The notes under the pieces were generated by a model. It was not told where the DNA came from, did no database searches, and worked only from the letters and a program-made list of their open reading frames with translations. Shown one piece after another: positions 63,701 through 64,000 of a DNA stretch of 64,000 nt. The translations under genes and the position numbers were made by a program. Positions within the stretch are counted from its first letter, which is position 1. Every line of letters begins with the position of its first letter. The DNA lies in assembly GCF_009695815.1 (NCBI RefSeq), contig NZ_VUNE01000001.1:558001-622000 (forward strand), in the 5' to 3' direction. The stretch is from Peptostreptococcus porci (GTDB lineage Bacteria; Bacillota; Clostridia; Peptostreptococcales; Peptostreptococcaceae).

Positions 63701-63889
63701 GAAGTTCTTGATAATATCAAGATCTACTATAATGGCGATAGTGAAGTTGAGGCTGCATTGAAAGATTTCGAAGACTATATAAAGACAGAAACTCTTGCGG
63801 TATCAATAGAAAAAGTTGATTCTTCAGATTTAGAGGTTCAAAACTTAAATGATCACGACACAGGTTTAAGGGTTGAAAAGGTAAAATAA
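60764..63889 (+). CDS. ileS: Isoleucyl-tRNA synthetase, type 2 (IleS2), with GXHH signature motif
   Basis: IleS charges tRNA-Ile. At 1,041 residues it is the long type-2 (eukaryote-like) form rather than the ~930-residue type 1, and shares the Tyr-Glu-Gly-Pro-Pro-Thr-Ala-Asn-Gly entrance. At the class I signature the sequence reads Gly59-Ile-His61-His62 instead of His-x-Gly-His, so the first and third residues of the motif are exchanged. Lys597-Met-Ser-Lys-Ser601 is the normal second signature. Type-2 enzymes are naturally insensitive to mupirocin, and the GXHH variety is reported to be extremely so. Editing domain and C-terminal tRNA-binding region are complete. It is controlled by the T-box; an aaggag site precedes the ATG. 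Confidence 0.95.
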   Translation: MEKEFVFEPLNDCGISKAEEDTLKRWREDNILERVLEKGKNDPTYVFYEGPPTANGNPGIHHVISRTLKDWVCRYKTMSGYKVPRKAGWDTHGLPVELQVEKELGLSSKKAIEEYGIEDFCTKCRESVFTYEKSWREMSERMAYSVDLDDPYITLDNDYIESLWWILDKFNKEGLLYEGHKILPYCPRCGTGLASHEVAQGYKEVKSNTLVAKFKKKGTENEYFLAWTTTPWTLPSNVALTVNSDVEYVRAKKGDEVYYLAKVLADKHLGEGEYEVLEVLKGKDLEYMEYEQLMPFVEVDGKAFYVTCADYVTVTDGTGIVHSAPAFGEDDYNMGRAYSLPFVQPVDSEGKFTATPWQGRFVMEDGLDVEIIKYLAGENKLYSKEKVEHNYPHCWRCGTPLVYYANPGWYLEMTKLKDKLIANNNGVNWFPEFVGQGRFGNWLEELKDWALSRSRYWGTPLPVWKCECGCIETIGSRAELAEKAIEDIDPETIELHRPYIDEVHLTCPDCGKPMSRIPEVADCWFDSGAMPFAQWHYPFEHKDDFDKLFPADYICEGIDQTRGWFYSLLAVSTFVTGKSPYKNVLVTDLVLDKDGKKMSKSKGNTINPFEMFDKYGVDALRWYLLYVSPPWTPIRFDEDGLKEIMSKFIGTLKNTYNFFTLYANTDNLNPTDLFVEYKDRPELDRWMLSKFNNLAKEIEEYLEVFDVNKAIRRMTEFLNDDLSNWYIRRSRRRFWGTELTEDKKSVYNTTYEVLNGFVRMVAPFAPYLSEEMYRKLTGEYSVHCADYPKCNSELIDAELEAKMDLTKNLVTLGRSARENSKIKVRQPIAEVLIDGKYEDTISDLVELMKEELNVKEVVFAKNLDEFMNFSLKPNFKVLGPVLGKNVNEFAKVLSSLDAHSVVNKLEAGETVKVEVAGKEFEFDKEQVLVNIESKEGFNVSMENNLFVILDTTLTDELIKEGLARECVSKVQQMRKASGFEVLDNIKIYYNGDSEVEAALKDFEDYIKTETLAVSIEKVDSSDLEVQNLNDHDTGLRVEKVK

Positions 63890-64000
63890 AAAATATTTAC
63901 TCTTTTGTATAGTAAATAAGGTTTTATTATAATATTGCTTACAAGAACAAAATAATAACAACAAGAAGTTGCTGACAATATTATCACTGATATAATAACG
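63890..64000. other. Intergenic end of window
   Basis: AT-rich, no ORF; a tataat at 63928-63933 could belong to a promoter of a gene beyond the edge. No terminator hairpin is visible after ileS. Confidence 0.5.

Overview
The window comes from an AT-rich, Gram-positive anaerobe of the class Clostridia. Pointers are the gene orders recJ-apt-rel-dtd-hemZ-hisS-aspS and ylmD/E/F/G/H-divIVA, a T-box leader before ileS, the strong preference for AGA arginine codons, frequent TTG starts, and a cell-wall protein with CWB2 repeats of the Clostridioides/Peptostreptococcaceae type. A Peptostreptococcaceae-like organism is my best guess; the species cannot be named from sequence alone. Sporulation genes that usually sit in these loci (spoVD, spoVE, spoIIGA-sigE-sigG) are absent, which suggests a non-sporulating lineage. 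Almost every gene is on the + strand.

Layout. 1-10.4 kb: translation, stringent-response and nucleotide-salvage block (end of recJ, apt, rel, dtd, an MBL-fold hydrolase, hemZ, hisS, aspS, a small RseC-like membrane protein). 10.5-15.2 kb: pta, a VOC-fold protein, a split ThrE-type exporter on the minus strand, and a secreted CWB2 protein. 15.5-19.9 kb: polyamine uptake operon potABCD behind its XRE-cupin regulator. 19.98-20.31 kb: RNase P RNA. 20.6-26.9 kb: a large SPOR-domain membrane protein, two unknown proteins and galE. 27.0-29.3 kb: two tandem lipoproteins resembling DUF3798. 29.4-33.1 kb: asnA, hpt, a HAD phosphatase and a BaiN-type flavoprotein. 33.2-39.5 kb: accessory stretch with an orphan gene, a TVP38-type membrane protein, a DUF4418-like/FtsX-ABC/YdjY-like lipoprotein cluster that may handle a metal, and a small LRR protein. 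39.5-42.9 kb: paired M16 peptidases and lgt. 42.9-52.8 kb: a reduced division and cell wall cluster (rsmH, murF, mraY, murD, murG, ftsZ). 52.9-60.4 kb: nrdR, pgeF, der, plsY, gpsA, ylmE, sepF, yggT, ylmH, divIVA. 60.4-63.9 kb: T-box-controlled ileS.

The most notable points are these. (1) IleS is the long type-2 enzyme and carries G-I-H-H where class I synthetases normally have H-x-G-H, a swap reported to go with extreme mupirocin resistance. (2) About 2.7 kb of foreign-looking DNA separates mraY from murD. It holds a serine-recombinase C-terminal remnant and a PadR-HEAT-unknown operon whose promoter is buried in inverted repeats. (3) A 1,018-residue SPOR-domain protein and SepF both carry long Asp/Tyr-rich tracts, suggesting an unusual divisome component. 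(4) A DUF4418-like membrane protein with a duplicated Cys/His/Met motif sits divergent to an ABC exporter and a Cys-rich lipoprotein.
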